A DNA stretch of 64,000 nt from Amycolatopsis vastitatis (GTDB lineage: Bacteria > Actinomycetota > Actinomycetes > Mycobacteriales > Pseudonocardiaceae), in NCBI RefSeq assembly GCF_002234595.1, contig NZ_NMUL01000038.1:62001-126000 (forward strand), given 5' to 3'. Each line of letters starts with the position of its first letter. Position 1 is the stretch's first letter. The position numbers and the translations under genes are program-made. This document shows positions 30,880 through 39,336 of the stretch, piece after piece. The notes under the pieces are model-generated. The model was given only the letters and a program-made list of their open reading frames with translations. It made no database searches and was not told the origin of the DNA.

Positions 30880-32141
30880 TGTCCAGCCTGTTGCGGCTCG
30901 CGACCGCGGGCAGCGTCGACGACGGCAAGTCCACTTTGGTCGGACGGCTGCTGTACGACACCAAGTCGGTGCTCGCCGACCAGCTCGACGCCGTCACTCG
31001 TGCCTCCATCGACAAGGGACTGTCCACACCAGACTTGTCCTTGCTCGTCGACGGCCTGCGCTCGGAGCGTGAGCAGGGCATCACCATCGACGTCGCGTAC
31101 CGGTACTTCGCCACGCCGAAGCGGTCGTTCGTGCTGGCCGACACCCCGGGGCACGTGCAGTACACACGCAACACGGTGACGGGCGCGTCCACCGCGCAGC
31201 TGGCCGTGCTGCTGGTCGACGCACGCAAGGGCGTGATCGAGCAGACGCGGCGGCACGCGGCCGTGCTGGCCCTGCTCGGCGTGCCGCAGCTGGTGCTGGC
31301 GGTGAACAAGATCGACCTCGTCGGCTACGACGAGGCGGTGTTCACGGTGATCGCGAAGGAATTCGCTTCGCACGCCGAGACGCTGGGCTACCCGCGGGGC
31401 TCGGTGCTCGCGATCCCGGTGTCGGCACTGGAAGGCGACAACGTCGCGACGCGCTCGGGGCGAACGCCGTGGTACAGCGGCCCCAGCCTGCTGGAACACC
31501 TGGAGGAGGTGCCGGTCGCGCCCGACCCGCACGACTCGGCGCTGCGGTTCCCGGTGCAGTACGTGATCCGCCCGCGCACGCCCGAGTACCCGGACTACCG
31601 CGGCTACGCGGGCCAGATCGCCGCCGGCACGGTCCGGCCGGGCGACGAGATCGTGGTGCTGCCGCAGGGCATCCGCAGCCGTGTCGAACGGATCGACACC
31701 GCGGACGGCCCGCTCGAGGAAGCCGGCGCCGGGACTTCGGTGACGCTGCTGCTCACCGACGACATCGACATCTCCCGCGGCGACCTGATCGCGGCCGCCG
31801 ACGCGCCCCCGCGAGTCACCGACGAGATCACCGGCACGCTGTGCTGGCTGTCGTCCAAACCGCTGAAGCCGGGCGCGCGCGTGCTCGTCAAGCACGGCAC
31901 CCGCACGGTCCAGGCCCTGGTCGACGAGCTGCACGCCCGGTTCGACGAGCAGGCACTGTCCAGCGTGGACTCGCCCGCGTCGCTCGAGCTCAACGACATC
32001 GGCCGCGTCACGCTGCGGCTGGCGGAGGAGCTGGGCGTCGACGACTACGGCGTCAGCCCGCGCACCGGCGCGTTCCTGGTGATCGACCCGAAGGACGGCG
32101 ACACCCTGGCCGCGGGCATGGTCGGTGAGCGCTTCTCGTGA
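30879..32141 (+). CDS. cysN: Sulfate adenylyltransferase subunit 1 (GTPase)
   Basis: A 420-residue translation-factor-like GTPase that drives APS synthesis by CysD. G motifs are intact: GSVDDGKSTL (11-20), the switch I region, DTPGHVQY (88-95), NKIDLVGYD (143-151) and the SALEGDNV loop. The EF-Tu-like domains II and III follow (PRTPEYPDYRGYAGQIAAGT, AGMVGERFS end). It lacks the C-terminal APS kinase of CysNC fusions, consistent with direct APS reduction by CysH. The stop overlaps the chelatase start (GTGA). Confidence 0.95.
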   Translation: MSSLLRLATAGSVDDGKSTLVGRLLYDTKSVLADQLDAVTRASIDKGLSTPDLSLLVDGLRSEREQGITIDVAYRYFATPKRSFVLADTPGHVQYTRNTVTGASTAQLAVLLVDARKGVIEQTRRHAAVLALLGVPQLVLAVNKIDLVGYDEAVFTVIAKEFASHAETLGYPRGSVLAIPVSALEGDNVATRSGRTPWYSGPSLLEHLEEVPVAPDPHDSALRFPVQYVIRPRTPEYPDYRGYAGQIAAGTVRPGDEIVVLPQGIRSRVERIDTADGPLEEAGAGTSVTLLLTDDIDISRGDLIAAADAPPRVTDEITGTLCWLSSKPLKPGARVLVKHGTRTVQALVDELHARFDEQALSSVDSPASLELNDIGRVTLRLAEELGVDDYGVSPRTGAFLVIDPKDGDTLAAGMVGERFS

Positions 32142-32878
32142 CGCCTCCCCTGGTGGCCGTCGCGCACGGCAGCCGTGACCCCCGCTCGGCGGCGACCGTG
32201 CGGGCGCTCGTCGACGTCGTGCGCACGCAGGCACCGGGCCTTGCGGTCCACGAGTCCTTTTTGGACCTTTCGGAGCCCCGCGTCACCGACGTGCTGCGGT
32301 CGCTGTACGCGGCCGGGCACCGGGCGGCGATCGTCGTGCCGCTGCTGCTGGGCAGCGCGTTCCACGCCCGGGTCGACCTGCCCGCGCTGATCGACGAGGT
32401 CGTCGCGGCGTGCCCGGGGTTCCGCGTCCAGGTGTCGGACGTGCTGGGCGCCGACCCGGCCCTGGAAGCGGTCGCCCTCGACCGGCTGGCCGCCGCGCCC
32501 CGCCGCCGTGGCACGGGCGTGCTCGTCAGCGCGGTCGGCTCGTCGAACGCCTCCGCCAACGCGGTCGTCGCTTCGCTGGCGGCGCGCTGGGAAGAGCGGC
32601 TCGGGCTGCCGGCGTGCGAAGCGTTCGCCAGCGCCACCCAGCCGGACATCCCCGCGGCCGCCGAAAAGCTGCGGTCGCGCGGGGTGCGTCACCTCGTGGT
32701 GGCGTCGTGGTTCCTCGCGCCGGGCCTGCTCCCCGACCGGATCGCGCGGCTGGCCCGGGAAGCCGACCCGGGTGCGTTCATCGCCGCGCCGCTGGCGGAC
32801 GACCCGCGCGTCGCGGACGTCGTCGTCGCCCGGTACGCCACCGCGGTCACCGGACTCCTGCGCTCGGTTCCGGTGTAG
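32138..32878 (+). CDS. Sirohydrochlorin chelatase (CbiX/SirB-like)
   Basis: A 246-residue two-domain CbiX-type protein predicted to insert iron into sirohydrochlorin and so make the siroheme of the sulfite reductase. The start GTG 32138 overlaps the cysN stop. The N-terminal half shows VAVAHGSRDPRSAATVRALV (metal-binding histidine H10) and IVVPLLLGSAFHARVDLPAL with the second histidine; the C-terminal half repeats the fold (VLVSAVGSSNASANAVVASL, VVASWFLAPGLLPDRIARLA). The second half lacks the HGS motif, as is normal for fused forms. It is the last gene of the operon and ends in a strong hairpin. Confidence 0.9.
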   Translation: MTPPLVAVAHGSRDPRSAATVRALVDVVRTQAPGLAVHESFLDLSEPRVTDVLRSLYAAGHRAAIVVPLLLGSAFHARVDLPALIDEVVAACPGFRVQVSDVLGADPALEAVALDRLAAAPRRRGTGVLVSAVGSSNASANAVVASLAARWEERLGLPACEAFASATQPDIPAAAEKLRSRGVRHLVVASWFLAPGLLPDRIARLAREADPGAFIAAPLADDPRVADVVVARYATAVTGLLRSVPV

Positions 32879-32930
32879 TGAATGACTCGTTCATGGCGCC
32901 AGGCGACATGAACGAGTCATTCACTACACC
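32872..32930. terminator. Perfect 24-bp inverted repeat with 11-nt loop
   Basis: Arms at 32872-32895 and 32907-32930 are exact complements; the loop (32896-32906) is 11 bases. The arms contain GAATGACTCGTTCATG and its complement and include the chelatase stop codon. It lies between convergent genes and probably terminates both. It shares the ACTCGTTCATG core and loop size with the hairpin at 12099-12155. Confidence 0.75.
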
Positions 32931-32933
32931 CGC

Positions 32934-34370
32934 TCAGCCGGCCGCGACGATCCGCCACCGCTGGTTGCCGCTGCTGCTGTCGGCGTACTGGCCGAGATCG
33001 GCACCACTGCTCGTGCGGCCCATGCCGTCCAGGTATTCGCCGGTGGCACCGTTCTTGATGCGCACGTTGTCGGCATCGGTCAGCACCGACCACTGCTGGT
33101 TGGCACTCCCGCTCGCCGCGTACTGGCCCACCGCCGCGCCGTTGGCCGTGCGGCCCGCGCCGTCGAGATAAAGCCCCGTGGCGCGGTTCTTGATGCGCAC
33201 CCGGTTCCCGGAGTTCTCGATGACCCACTGCTGGTCGTAGCGGCCGGGGTCGCCGCTCGCCTGGCCGGCGGCGGAACCGCCGGCGGTGCGGCCCAGCCCG
33301 TCGATGTACTGGCCGGTGGCGGCGTTGACGATCCGGACGTACGTGCCGCCGCCGGTTCCGGTGCCCCACGCGTACTGCAGCCGCGTCAGGCCGCTGGGGT
33401 TGCTCAGGGTCAGCTTGAGGCCGGAACCCGTTCCGGACCTGGTGGTCAGGCTGTACCAGTCGCCGTCGCGCAGGCCCGGCCAGTACACGCTGCCGACGCC
33501 GAGGCTCCGCATTTTCTCGCTCACACCCCGGATGTAGTCGGCGAAGAACGATCCGCTCGGGATGCTGTAGTCAATCGTGTTGTAGTGGACGCCGTTCTTG
33601 CTGCCGGGTGACATCGGGCCGCCCCACTCGGTGACGACCGTGCGGTCCGCGTATCCGCCGATGTAGCCGCCAATGTGGTTCGCCCACTCCGTTTCACTCT
33701 CGTAGCCGGCGAAGAACGAGTAGTCGTGGGCCGCCAGCAGCGTCCCGTCGAGCCGGGAGTCGCTGCCGACCGCGGGCACGTTCTGGGCGTAGCCGGTGCC
33801 GTCGAGGACCACCCGGCCGCGCGGCACGCCGGGGTAGCGGGCCAGCCAGGCGCTGTAGAAGTTGTTCAGGTCGCCGGCGCTGTAGCTGTAGGGCTCGTTG
33901 ATGACCTCGAAGTAGGCGTTGGGGTTGCCGCCGTACTTGCCGACGACCTTGTCCCACATCTGCTGGAACCCGGCCGTGCTCGCCGGTTTGCCGCCGCTGT
34001 AGGCCCAGTACGCCAGGATCACCTTGCCCTTGGCGAGCGCGGTGTCGATCGCCCCGGTGTAGGTGCCCCAGTAGTCCGACACCGTCGGCTCGTTGATCGG
34101 CATCCGGACCGTGTTCGCCCCGGTGATCGAATACAGCTGGCCGACCACCCCCTCGGCCGTCGCGGCGGCCGAGGAGTACGTGTCCGAGGAGGTCAGCCCG
34201 GACACGTACAGCACGCCGTTGACGAAGTTGTCCCGCGTGTCGGCCCAGTTGACGCCCCGGAACCCGGCGGTGGACGCCTGGGCCTGCGTCGGGACGGCGG
34301 TCAGCAGGCCGCCGCCGAGCACGAACAGCGCCAGCAGCCTGAATACCATCGACAGCGTTCGTGCTTTCAT
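32934..34370 (-). CDS. Secreted GH5-type endoglucanase with ricin-B (CBM13) domain
   Basis: A 478-residue secreted cellulase-family enzyme. The start ATG 34370 (MKARTLSMVFRLLALFVLGG) has GAGAGGAAC upstream; a signal peptide covers about 1-32 (ending TAVPTQAQAS). The catalytic domain at about 35-325 has the acid/base glutamate in FEVINEPYSYS and the nucleophile in RTVVTEWGGPMSPGS, with RMPINEPTVSDYW. A short GTGTGGG linker leads to a CBM13 ricin-B trefoil at about 345-478 with three QxW repeats (DQQWVIEN, NQQWSVLT, NQRWRIVA) and three YIDGLGRT-type subunits. It probably binds and cleaves plant or other beta-glucans or mannans outside the cell; the exact substrate is open. Confidence 0.92.
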   Translation of the reverse strand: MKARTLSMVFRLLALFVLGGGLLTAVPTQAQASTAGFRGVNWADTRDNFVNGVLYVSGLTSSDTYSSAAATAEGVVGQLYSITGANTVRMPINEPTVSDYWGTYTGAIDTALAKGKVILAYWAYSGGKPASTAGFQQMWDKVVGKYGGNPNAYFEVINEPYSYSAGDLNNFYSAWLARYPGVPRGRVVLDGTGYAQNVPAVGSDSRLDGTLLAAHDYSFFAGYESETEWANHIGGYIGGYADRTVVTEWGGPMSPGSKNGVHYNTIDYSIPSGSFFADYIRGVSEKMRSLGVGSVYWPGLRDGDWYSLTTRSGTGSGLKLTLSNPSGLTRLQYAWGTGTGGGTYVRIVNAATGQYIDGLGRTAGGSAAGQASGDPGRYDQQWVIENSGNRVRIKNRATGLYLDGAGRTANGAAVGQYAASGSANQQWSVLTDADNVRIKNGATGEYLDGMGRTSSGADLGQYADSSSGNQRWRIVAAG

Positions 34371-34669
34371 CGGCTCGTTCCTCTCCGCTGAGGTCATCCG
34401 AGTGACACAGGTAACAAAGCCGGCGCACGCTGGCCAGAGTTCCGAAGCGAACCGGTCAGGATCGATCGGAGACGAACAGGCGGATCCGGGCCCCCGGACA
34501 CGCAGCGGCACCACCACCGCCAAAAGGTGACAGATATTCACATTTGCCGGTCACCCTGCGCGTATGGGAACAGTGAATCCTTGACGCGCTAGTTAACTTG
34601 CCGGTAACTATCTAAGCGCTGCGCAGCTTTCTCCCTCCCCCTCGTGAAATCGCAGGTAGGTGGACTCAG
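34371..34669. promoter_or_regulatory. Divergent promoter region
   Basis: This 299-bp gap separates two genes for secreted proteins read in opposite directions, so it holds both promoters. It is less GC-rich than its surroundings near 34540-34620, with AGTTAACTTGCCGGTAACTA at about 34591-34610 carrying the two inverted GTTA/TAAC pieces. I could not assign a regulator. Confidence 0.4.
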
Positions 34670-35299
34670 ATGAAAGCTCTTCAACTTTCCCGGCTGGCCG
34701 CGCTGACCGCGGCCGCGGCTCTTCCGATCGCCCTCGCCGCCCCGGCCTCGGCGGCCACCGCCGTCACGTTCGACTGCCAGGCGAACGCCCCGATCGTCGG
34801 ACCGCAGCACGTGTCCCTGAACCAGGACACCGACGTCACCGCGCCCGCCACGGTCGCGCCCGGCGCCGCGTTCGACATCGTCATCGACCCGGCGCCGAAC
34901 ACCGTGCCGGCCGAGGTCAGCGGGAACAAGGTCAAGAACATCAACACGTTCGCGCTGAAGATCCCGATCCCGGCCAACTCCAGCTACGTCGGCGCCGACC
35001 TCACCGGCGGCTCCGGCCTCGGCTCGACCCCGCCGGCCATCTCGGTCGCGAACGGCGTCGCGACGCTGAGCTTCCCCGGCCCGATCGCCGGCGGCTCGAC
35101 GTTCGAACTGCCCACGGTGACCGCGCACCTGACCGCGGGCAGCTCCGGCACGATCGAGACGAAGCTGGCCGGCACCAGCTACAGCGACCCCGGCCTGACG
35201 TTCAACGCGGTGGCGAGCACCATCATCGGCGACCTCACCGCGCCGACGGCCTGCTTCCCCAACCCCAGCCCCGTCTTCACCACGACGACGATCGGCTGA
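34670..35299 (+). CDS. Secreted protein of unknown function (DUF6801-like/'cyclase'-annotated type)
   Basis: A 209-residue exported protein. A Sec signal peptide covers about 1-29 (LTAAAALPIALAAPASAATA). The mature part begins VTFDCQANAPIVGPQ and is predicted to be beta-rich, with TVAPGAAFDIVIDPAPNTVP, NTFALKIPIPANSSYVGA and a C-terminal PTACFPNPSPVFTTTTIG. The two cysteines (FDCQ near residue 35 and TACFP near residue 195) probably form a disulfide linking the ends. Similar actinobacterial proteins are annotated as hypothetical or, without evidence, as cyclases. No active site can be assigned. GGTAGGTGG precedes the start. Confidence 0.8.
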   Translation: MKALQLSRLAALTAAAALPIALAAPASAATAVTFDCQANAPIVGPQHVSLNQDTDVTAPATVAPGAAFDIVIDPAPNTVPAEVSGNKVKNINTFALKIPIPANSSYVGADLTGGSGLGSTPPAISVANGVATLSFPGPIAGGSTFELPTVTAHLTAGSSGTIETKLAGTSYSDPGLTFNAVASTIIGDLTAPTACFPNPSPVFTTTTIG

Positions 35300-35344
35300 G
35301 CGCCGGCCACCCTGCGGACGCCGTCGCGCCCGTAGGGTGGCCGC

Positions 35345-35860
35345 ATGGGGAACTTCGAACTGGCCCAGGTCAACATCAGCCGGATGAAGGCACCACTCGA
35401 CGACCCGTCCTTCCGGGACTTCGTCGGCGCTTTGGAGCCGGTCAACGCCATCGCCGACCACACGCCAGGATTCGTGTGGCGGCTGCAGACCGAGGACGGC
35501 GACGCGACGTCGATCCGCGCCTTCGAGTGGGACGTGCGCGGCACCTCCGGGATCCTGGTCAACATGTCCGTCTGGACGTCGGTGGAAGCACTGGCGGACT
35601 TCGTGTTTTCCGGCGAGCACCTGACGGTCCTCAAGCGCCGCCGCGAGTGGTTCCACCGCGTCCAGGACGTGATGACCGCGCTGTGGTGGGTGCCCGCCGG
35701 CTACCGGCCGACGACCGCGGACGCCGAGGAGAAGATCAAGCACCTGCGCGTCTACGGGCCGACGCCCGCGGCGTTCACGCTGAAGCACCACTTCCCGGCC
35801 CCCTCTTCGGCCGTCGTCGAGGCCCGCGAGGGTGATCCCGGCTGGCTGTGCCCCGCGTAA
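35345..35860 (+). CDS. DUF3291 family protein
   Basis: A 171-residue cytoplasmic protein of the DUF3291 family, a ferredoxin-like fold related to the Dabb/ABM monooxygenase-like group. Family parts are visible: LAQVNISRMKAPLDDPSFRD, ADHTPGFVWRLQTEDGDATS, NMSVWTSVEALADFVFSGEH and TALWWVPAGYRPTTADAEEK. No reaction is known. It is followed by an enoyl-CoA hydratase gene 36 bp later on the same strand, but there is no sign that they work together. Confidence 0.87.
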   Translation: MGNFELAQVNISRMKAPLDDPSFRDFVGALEPVNAIADHTPGFVWRLQTEDGDATSIRAFEWDVRGTSGILVNMSVWTSVEALADFVFSGEHLTVLKRRREWFHRVQDVMTALWWVPAGYRPTTADAEEKIKHLRVYGPTPAAFTLKHHFPAPSSAVVEAREGDPGWLCPA

Positions 35861-35896
35861 CACCGGGCCGCGCGGCACGTGTGCAAGGGTGTCGGC

Positions 35897-36670
35897 ATGG
35901 CTGACGAACTGGTGCACTACGACGTGGTGGGCGGCACCGCCACGATCACCCTGGACTCCCCGCACAACCGCAACGCGCTGTCGGCACAGCTGCGCGGCGA
36001 ACTGTCTTCCGCGTTGGCCACCGCGGCCGCCGACGACGCCGTGCGGGTGATCGTGCTGACCCACACGGGCCCGGTGTTCTGCGCGGGGATGGACCTCAAG
36101 GAGGCCCGCGGAGCCGGCGCGGGCGACCAGGGCGTGAACGAGTTCCCCCGCATTCTCGAGCAGCTCTGGACCAGCCCCAAGCCGGTGGTGGCCCGCCTGG
36201 CCGGCCCGGCGCGCGCCGGCGGCATCGGCATGGTGGCGGCGTGCGACATCGCCGTGGCAGTCCCGGAAGCGACGTTCGCCTTTTCCGAGGTCCGCATCGG
36301 CGTGGTCCCGGCGATCATCTCCCTGACGGTCCTCCCGCGGCTGAATCCGCGCGCGGCGCACGAGCTGTTCCTGACGGGCGACACGTTCGACGCGCGCCGC
36401 GCGGTCGAGATCGGCCTGCTGAACTCGGCGGTCCCGGCGGAGAAGCTCGACGCCGAAGTGGCGCGGTACGTCAAGGCGCTGGCCGCCGGCGGGCCGAAGG
36501 CGCTGGCCGAGACGAAGGCGCTGCTGAGCCGTCCCCGCCCGGCCACGCCGTCGGAGGGGTTCGAGGACATGCTCGCGCTGTCGGCGAAGTTCTTCGCGAG
36601 CGACGAAGGCCAGGAGGGCATCCTGGCCTTCGCCCAGAAGCGCAAGCCGAACTGGGTCCCGCAGGACTGA
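35897..36670 (+). CDS. Enoyl-CoA hydratase/isomerase family protein
   Basis: A 257-residue crotonase-fold enzyme that hydrates or isomerises an acyl-CoA double bond. The start ATG 35897 (MADELVHYDVVGGTATITLD) has AAGGGTG upstream. The oxyanion-hole segments are GPVFCAGMDLKEARG and RLAGPARAGGIGMVAACDIA, and the family region FAFSEVRIGVVPAIISLTVL carries one of the catalytic glutamates (E in FSEVRIGV). The pattern LFLTGDTFDARRAVEIGLLN is typical. The acyl-CoA substrate cannot be read from sequence and no other fatty-acid genes lie nearby. Confidence 0.92.
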   Translation: MADELVHYDVVGGTATITLDSPHNRNALSAQLRGELSSALATAAADDAVRVIVLTHTGPVFCAGMDLKEARGAGAGDQGVNEFPRILEQLWTSPKPVVARLAGPARAGGIGMVAACDIAVAVPEATFAFSEVRIGVVPAIISLTVLPRLNPRAAHELFLTGDTFDARRAVEIGLLNSAVPAEKLDAEVARYVKALAAGGPKALAETKALLSRPRPATPSEGFEDMLALSAKFFASDEGQEGILAFAQKRKPNWVPQD

Positions 36671-36671
36671 A

Positions 36672-36761
36672 GCGCCCCAATGTGGCGTTGGGTGCATCCA
36701 ACGCACCCAATGTGGCGTTCGGTGCGTCCAACGCACCGAACGCCACATTGGGGCGCATGAG
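36672..36761. repeat. 90-bp structured repeat, copy 1
   Basis: It is identical at 89 of 90 positions to 37830-37919, in the same orientation. Outer arms of 18 bp (GCGCCCCAATGTGGCGTT and its complement) enclose two smaller hairpins with TCCAA loops, so alternative folds are possible. It starts two bases after the enoyl-CoA hydratase stop, so it may also act as a terminator. Confidence 0.85.
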
Positions 36762-36866
36762 CCAGGACGTCCCAACCGGGTGATTGCGGCCGAGAAAGGG
36801 CACCAACGGACCGTTCGCAACGCCTTGAGCTGGCTTTTTGCCGCCCATCGTGGTGATCCTTGAAAT

Positions 36867-37820
36867 GTGAAGAGGGGGACCTGGGCCCGGCATCCGCTGG
36901 TTGTCGGCCACAAAGCCAATCCGGACGTGGTGCGCACCGCCGAGCTTGAGGAGATCGGCATGCAACGCAGCAGTATCTATCGCCGCTGCCTGCCCGGCGG
37001 CCCGTGGCGGAGGTTGCTGCCGGGAATCATCCTGTTGCGCCCCACTGAACCGACCGACGAACAGCGCTTGCGGGCGGCGCTCCTGCGCGGCGGCGGTACC
37101 GCGGTGCTCACAGGCCTGTGGGCGCTGCGACGACACGGGCTGGAGCAGTTCCCCGAGCCCGGCGACGTGCACATCCTGGTCCCGGACGAGCGCGAGATCA
37201 CCAGCAGCGGCTTCGTCCTCGTCGAACGCACGACCCGGCTGCCCGTCCCCATCACACGAAGCGGCCTGCCCGTCGCACCGGTGTACCGCGCTGCCCTCGA
37301 CGCGGCACGCAGGATCCGGGATTTCGACACCATACAAGCCTTGCTCACCGAGGCTGTCCAACGGAATCGCTGTACGCCGGATCAACTCGACAAGGAACTC
37401 CGGCTGGGCAGCCAACGCGGCTCGGCACTGCCCCGCCGCGCCCTGCAAGCCATCCTTTGTGGGGCGGAATCGGTCGCCGAGGCCGACGCTTGGGAGATCT
37501 GGAAGCTCGCCGGCCTGCCGCCGGCCGAATGGAACGTCCGGGTCTTCGACGAGCAGGGCACCTTCGTCGCCAAACCCGACGCCTGGTGTGACGACATCGC
37601 ATTCGCCTGGGAAATCGACTCCCGCACATGGCACGGCGAGGGAGACGGCTATTCGGACACTCTCGCCCGCAATGCCCGCTACGCCGCTGCCGGAATCGCC
37701 TTCCTGCAGACCTTACCGATCCATCTGCGCACCCAGCCGGACCGCGTGATCGCCGACCTCCGCTCGGCTTACGCCGCTGCACAGCGGCGACCGCGCCCTC
37801 CGGTGAGCTGCCGCCCGTAG
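36867..37820 (+). CDS. AbiEi-like/DUF559-type protein with restriction endonuclease-like C-terminus
   Basis: A 317-residue protein of a type common in actinobacteria. The N-terminal part (about 15-60) resembles the AbiEi antitoxin-type winged helix (ELEEIGMQRSSIYRRCLPGG, WRRLLPGIILL). The middle reads LTGLWALRRHGLEQFP and DVHILVPDEREITSSGFVLV. The C-terminal part looks like a Vsr/DUF559 PD-(D/E)XK fold: KPDAWCDDIAFAWEIDSRTW followed by ARNARYAAAGIAFLQTLPI. The acidic residues in WEIDSRTWH fit the metal-binding strand. GTG 36867 is used; ATG 36960 is an alternative. No AbiEii-like toxin partner is present. It is flanked by 90-bp direct repeats, so it may have moved as a unit. Confidence 0.65.
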   Translation: MKRGTWARHPLVVGHKANPDVVRTAELEEIGMQRSSIYRRCLPGGPWRRLLPGIILLRPTEPTDEQRLRAALLRGGGTAVLTGLWALRRHGLEQFPEPGDVHILVPDEREITSSGFVLVERTTRLPVPITRSGLPVAPVYRAALDAARRIRDFDTIQALLTEAVQRNRCTPDQLDKELRLGSQRGSALPRRALQAILCGAESVAEADAWEIWKLAGLPPAEWNVRVFDEQGTFVAKPDAWCDDIAFAWEIDSRTWHGEGDGYSDTLARNARYAAAGIAFLQTLPIHLRTQPDRVIADLRSAYAAAQRRPRPPVSCRP

Positions 37821-37829
37821 CCGCAACAA

Positions 37830-37919
37830 GCGCCCCAATGTGGCGTTGGGTGCGTCCAACGCACCCAATGTGGCGTTCGGTGCGTCCAACGCACCGAACG
37901 CCACATTGGGGCGCATGAG
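37830..37919. repeat. 90-bp structured repeat, copy 2
   Basis: Second copy of the repeat at 36672-36761, differing at one base (GTGCGTCC here, GTGCATCC there). It lies between the stop of the AbiEi-like gene and the stop of the convergent MFS gene, where a terminator would be expected. Confidence 0.85.
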
Positions 37920-37921
37920 GC

Positions 37922-39235
37922 TCAAGTCGAAACCGGGATGCGGGCCTGCTTGCGCGGAACGAGCGCGAGCAGGCCCGTAACCCCGCCGCACACCGCGGCG
38001 ACCACGTACACCGGCGTCAATCCTCCGGCCTGGTAAGCGATCCCGAGGACCGCCACCCCGAGCGTCTGCCCGAACTGCCGGGTCGTCGTCAGGATGCCCG
38101 CCGCCATTCCCGCCCGCCCCGGCGGTGCCGCGGAAGCGATCGCCGCGCCCATCGCCGGCCCCGCGATGCCGACGCCGATCCCCGTCACCGCCAGGCCGAC
38201 GGCGATCCCCGCCACCAGCAGCAACAGGCAGCCGAGCGCACCCAGCAGCACGCCCGTGCCGAGCAGCACCCGCGGCGGGAACCGGTGCAGGACCTTCCCG
38301 AGCCCCATCGAAGTCAGGAACGACGCCACCGCCAGCGGCGCCAGCGTGAGCCCGGCCGCCACCGGTCCCAGCGAGCGCCCGGTCTGCAGCCAGAGCGACA
38401 CGTACACCAGCGCGGCGAAGGTCAGCGTCGACGCCGCCGCGCACGCCACCAGTGCCGCGAACCCGCCGTCCCGGAACAACCCCAGTTCCAGCATCGGTTC
38501 CGCCCGGCACCGTTCCACCACGACGAAAACGGCGAACGCCACCACCGAAACCCCCAGCGCCCCCACCGTGACCGGCGAGGTCCACCGTCCCGAGCCGCCC
38601 TCAGTCAGGCCGTGCACCAGGCTCGCGGCGAAGACCGCGAACCACACCGCACCCGCGACGTCGAACCGGCCACCGCGGACCGGGCTGTCCGCTCGCAACG
38701 CCAACACCGCGAACATCGCCGTCAGCAACGCGAGCGGGACGTTGACGAAGAAGATCGCCGCCCAGCCGAAGTATTCGGTCAGCACGCCGCCCACCAACGG
38801 CCCCGCCGCCGCGCCGAGCCCGTTCACCGCGAAGAACACGCTGATCGCGGTTCCCCGCGCGCGCCCTTCGTAAGAGGCGGCCAGAATCGCGAACCCGGTC
38901 ACCGCCAGCGCCGCGCCCCCGACCGCCTGCACGCCGCGGGCGGCGATCAGCGTCCCGATGTCCGGCGCCAGCCCGCAGGCCAGGGACCCCAGGCCGAATA
39001 CGGCCAGTCCGGTGAGGAACACCCGCCGCAGACCCCAGCGGTCGGCGAGCGAGCCCGCCGCGAGCATCAGCACCGCCAGGACGAGCGTGTAGCTGTCGGG
39101 CACCCACTGCAGCTGCCCGACCGACGCCGTCAGGTCGGCGCCGATCCGGGGCAGGGCCACCGTGACGACGGTGGTGTCCAGCAAGAACAGGAACGAGCCC
39201 GCACAGACCACGATCAACGGCCACCACTTGCGCAT
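37922..39235 (-). CDS. MFS drug transporter (DHA2/14-TM or 12-TM type)
   Basis: A 437-residue major facilitator of the drug:proton antiporter class. The start ATG 39235 (MRKWWPLIVVCAGSFLFLLD) leads into the DHA2 signature DTTVVTVALPRIGADLTAS; motif A reads AGSLADRWGLRRVFLTGLAVFG, and motif C-like sequence is AAGPLVGGVLTEYFGWAAIFF. About 13 hydrophobic segments are visible, slightly fewer than in full 14-TM members. The substrate is unknown; similar proteins export antibiotics or dyes. It is divergent from a double AsnC-type regulator 101 bp away, which may control it. Confidence 0.92.
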   Translation of the reverse strand: MRKWWPLIVVCAGSFLFLLDTTVVTVALPRIGADLTASVGQLQWVPDSYTLVLAVLMLAAGSLADRWGLRRVFLTGLAVFGLGSLACGLAPDIGTLIAARGVQAVGGAALAVTGFAILAASYEGRARGTAISVFFAVNGLGAAAGPLVGGVLTEYFGWAAIFFVNVPLALLTAMFAVLALRADSPVRGGRFDVAGAVWFAVFAASLVHGLTEGGSGRWTSPVTVGALGVSVVAFAVFVVVERCRAEPMLELGLFRDGGFAALVACAAASTLTFAALVYVSLWLQTGRSLGPVAAGLTLAPLAVASFLTSMGLGKVLHRFPPRVLLGTGVLLGALGCLLLLVAGIAVGLAVTGIGVGIAGPAMGAAIASAAPPGRAGMAAGILTTTRQFGQTLGVAVLGIAYQAGGLTPVYVVAAVCGGVTGLLALVPRKQARIPVST

Positions 39236-39336
39236 CGAATCTCCCTTCGTGTGCCCCGGAGAGTGCTACGACGCGCCAATCGCCACCAGAAAGTGAGCCG
39301 AATCCGCCGGATACCGTCATCACTTACCCTGGATGC

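Noticed and set aside
36672..37919. CRISPR-like repeat pair
   Set aside because: Only two 90-bp repeats about 1.1 kb apart with a gene between them; no spacer array and no cas genes.
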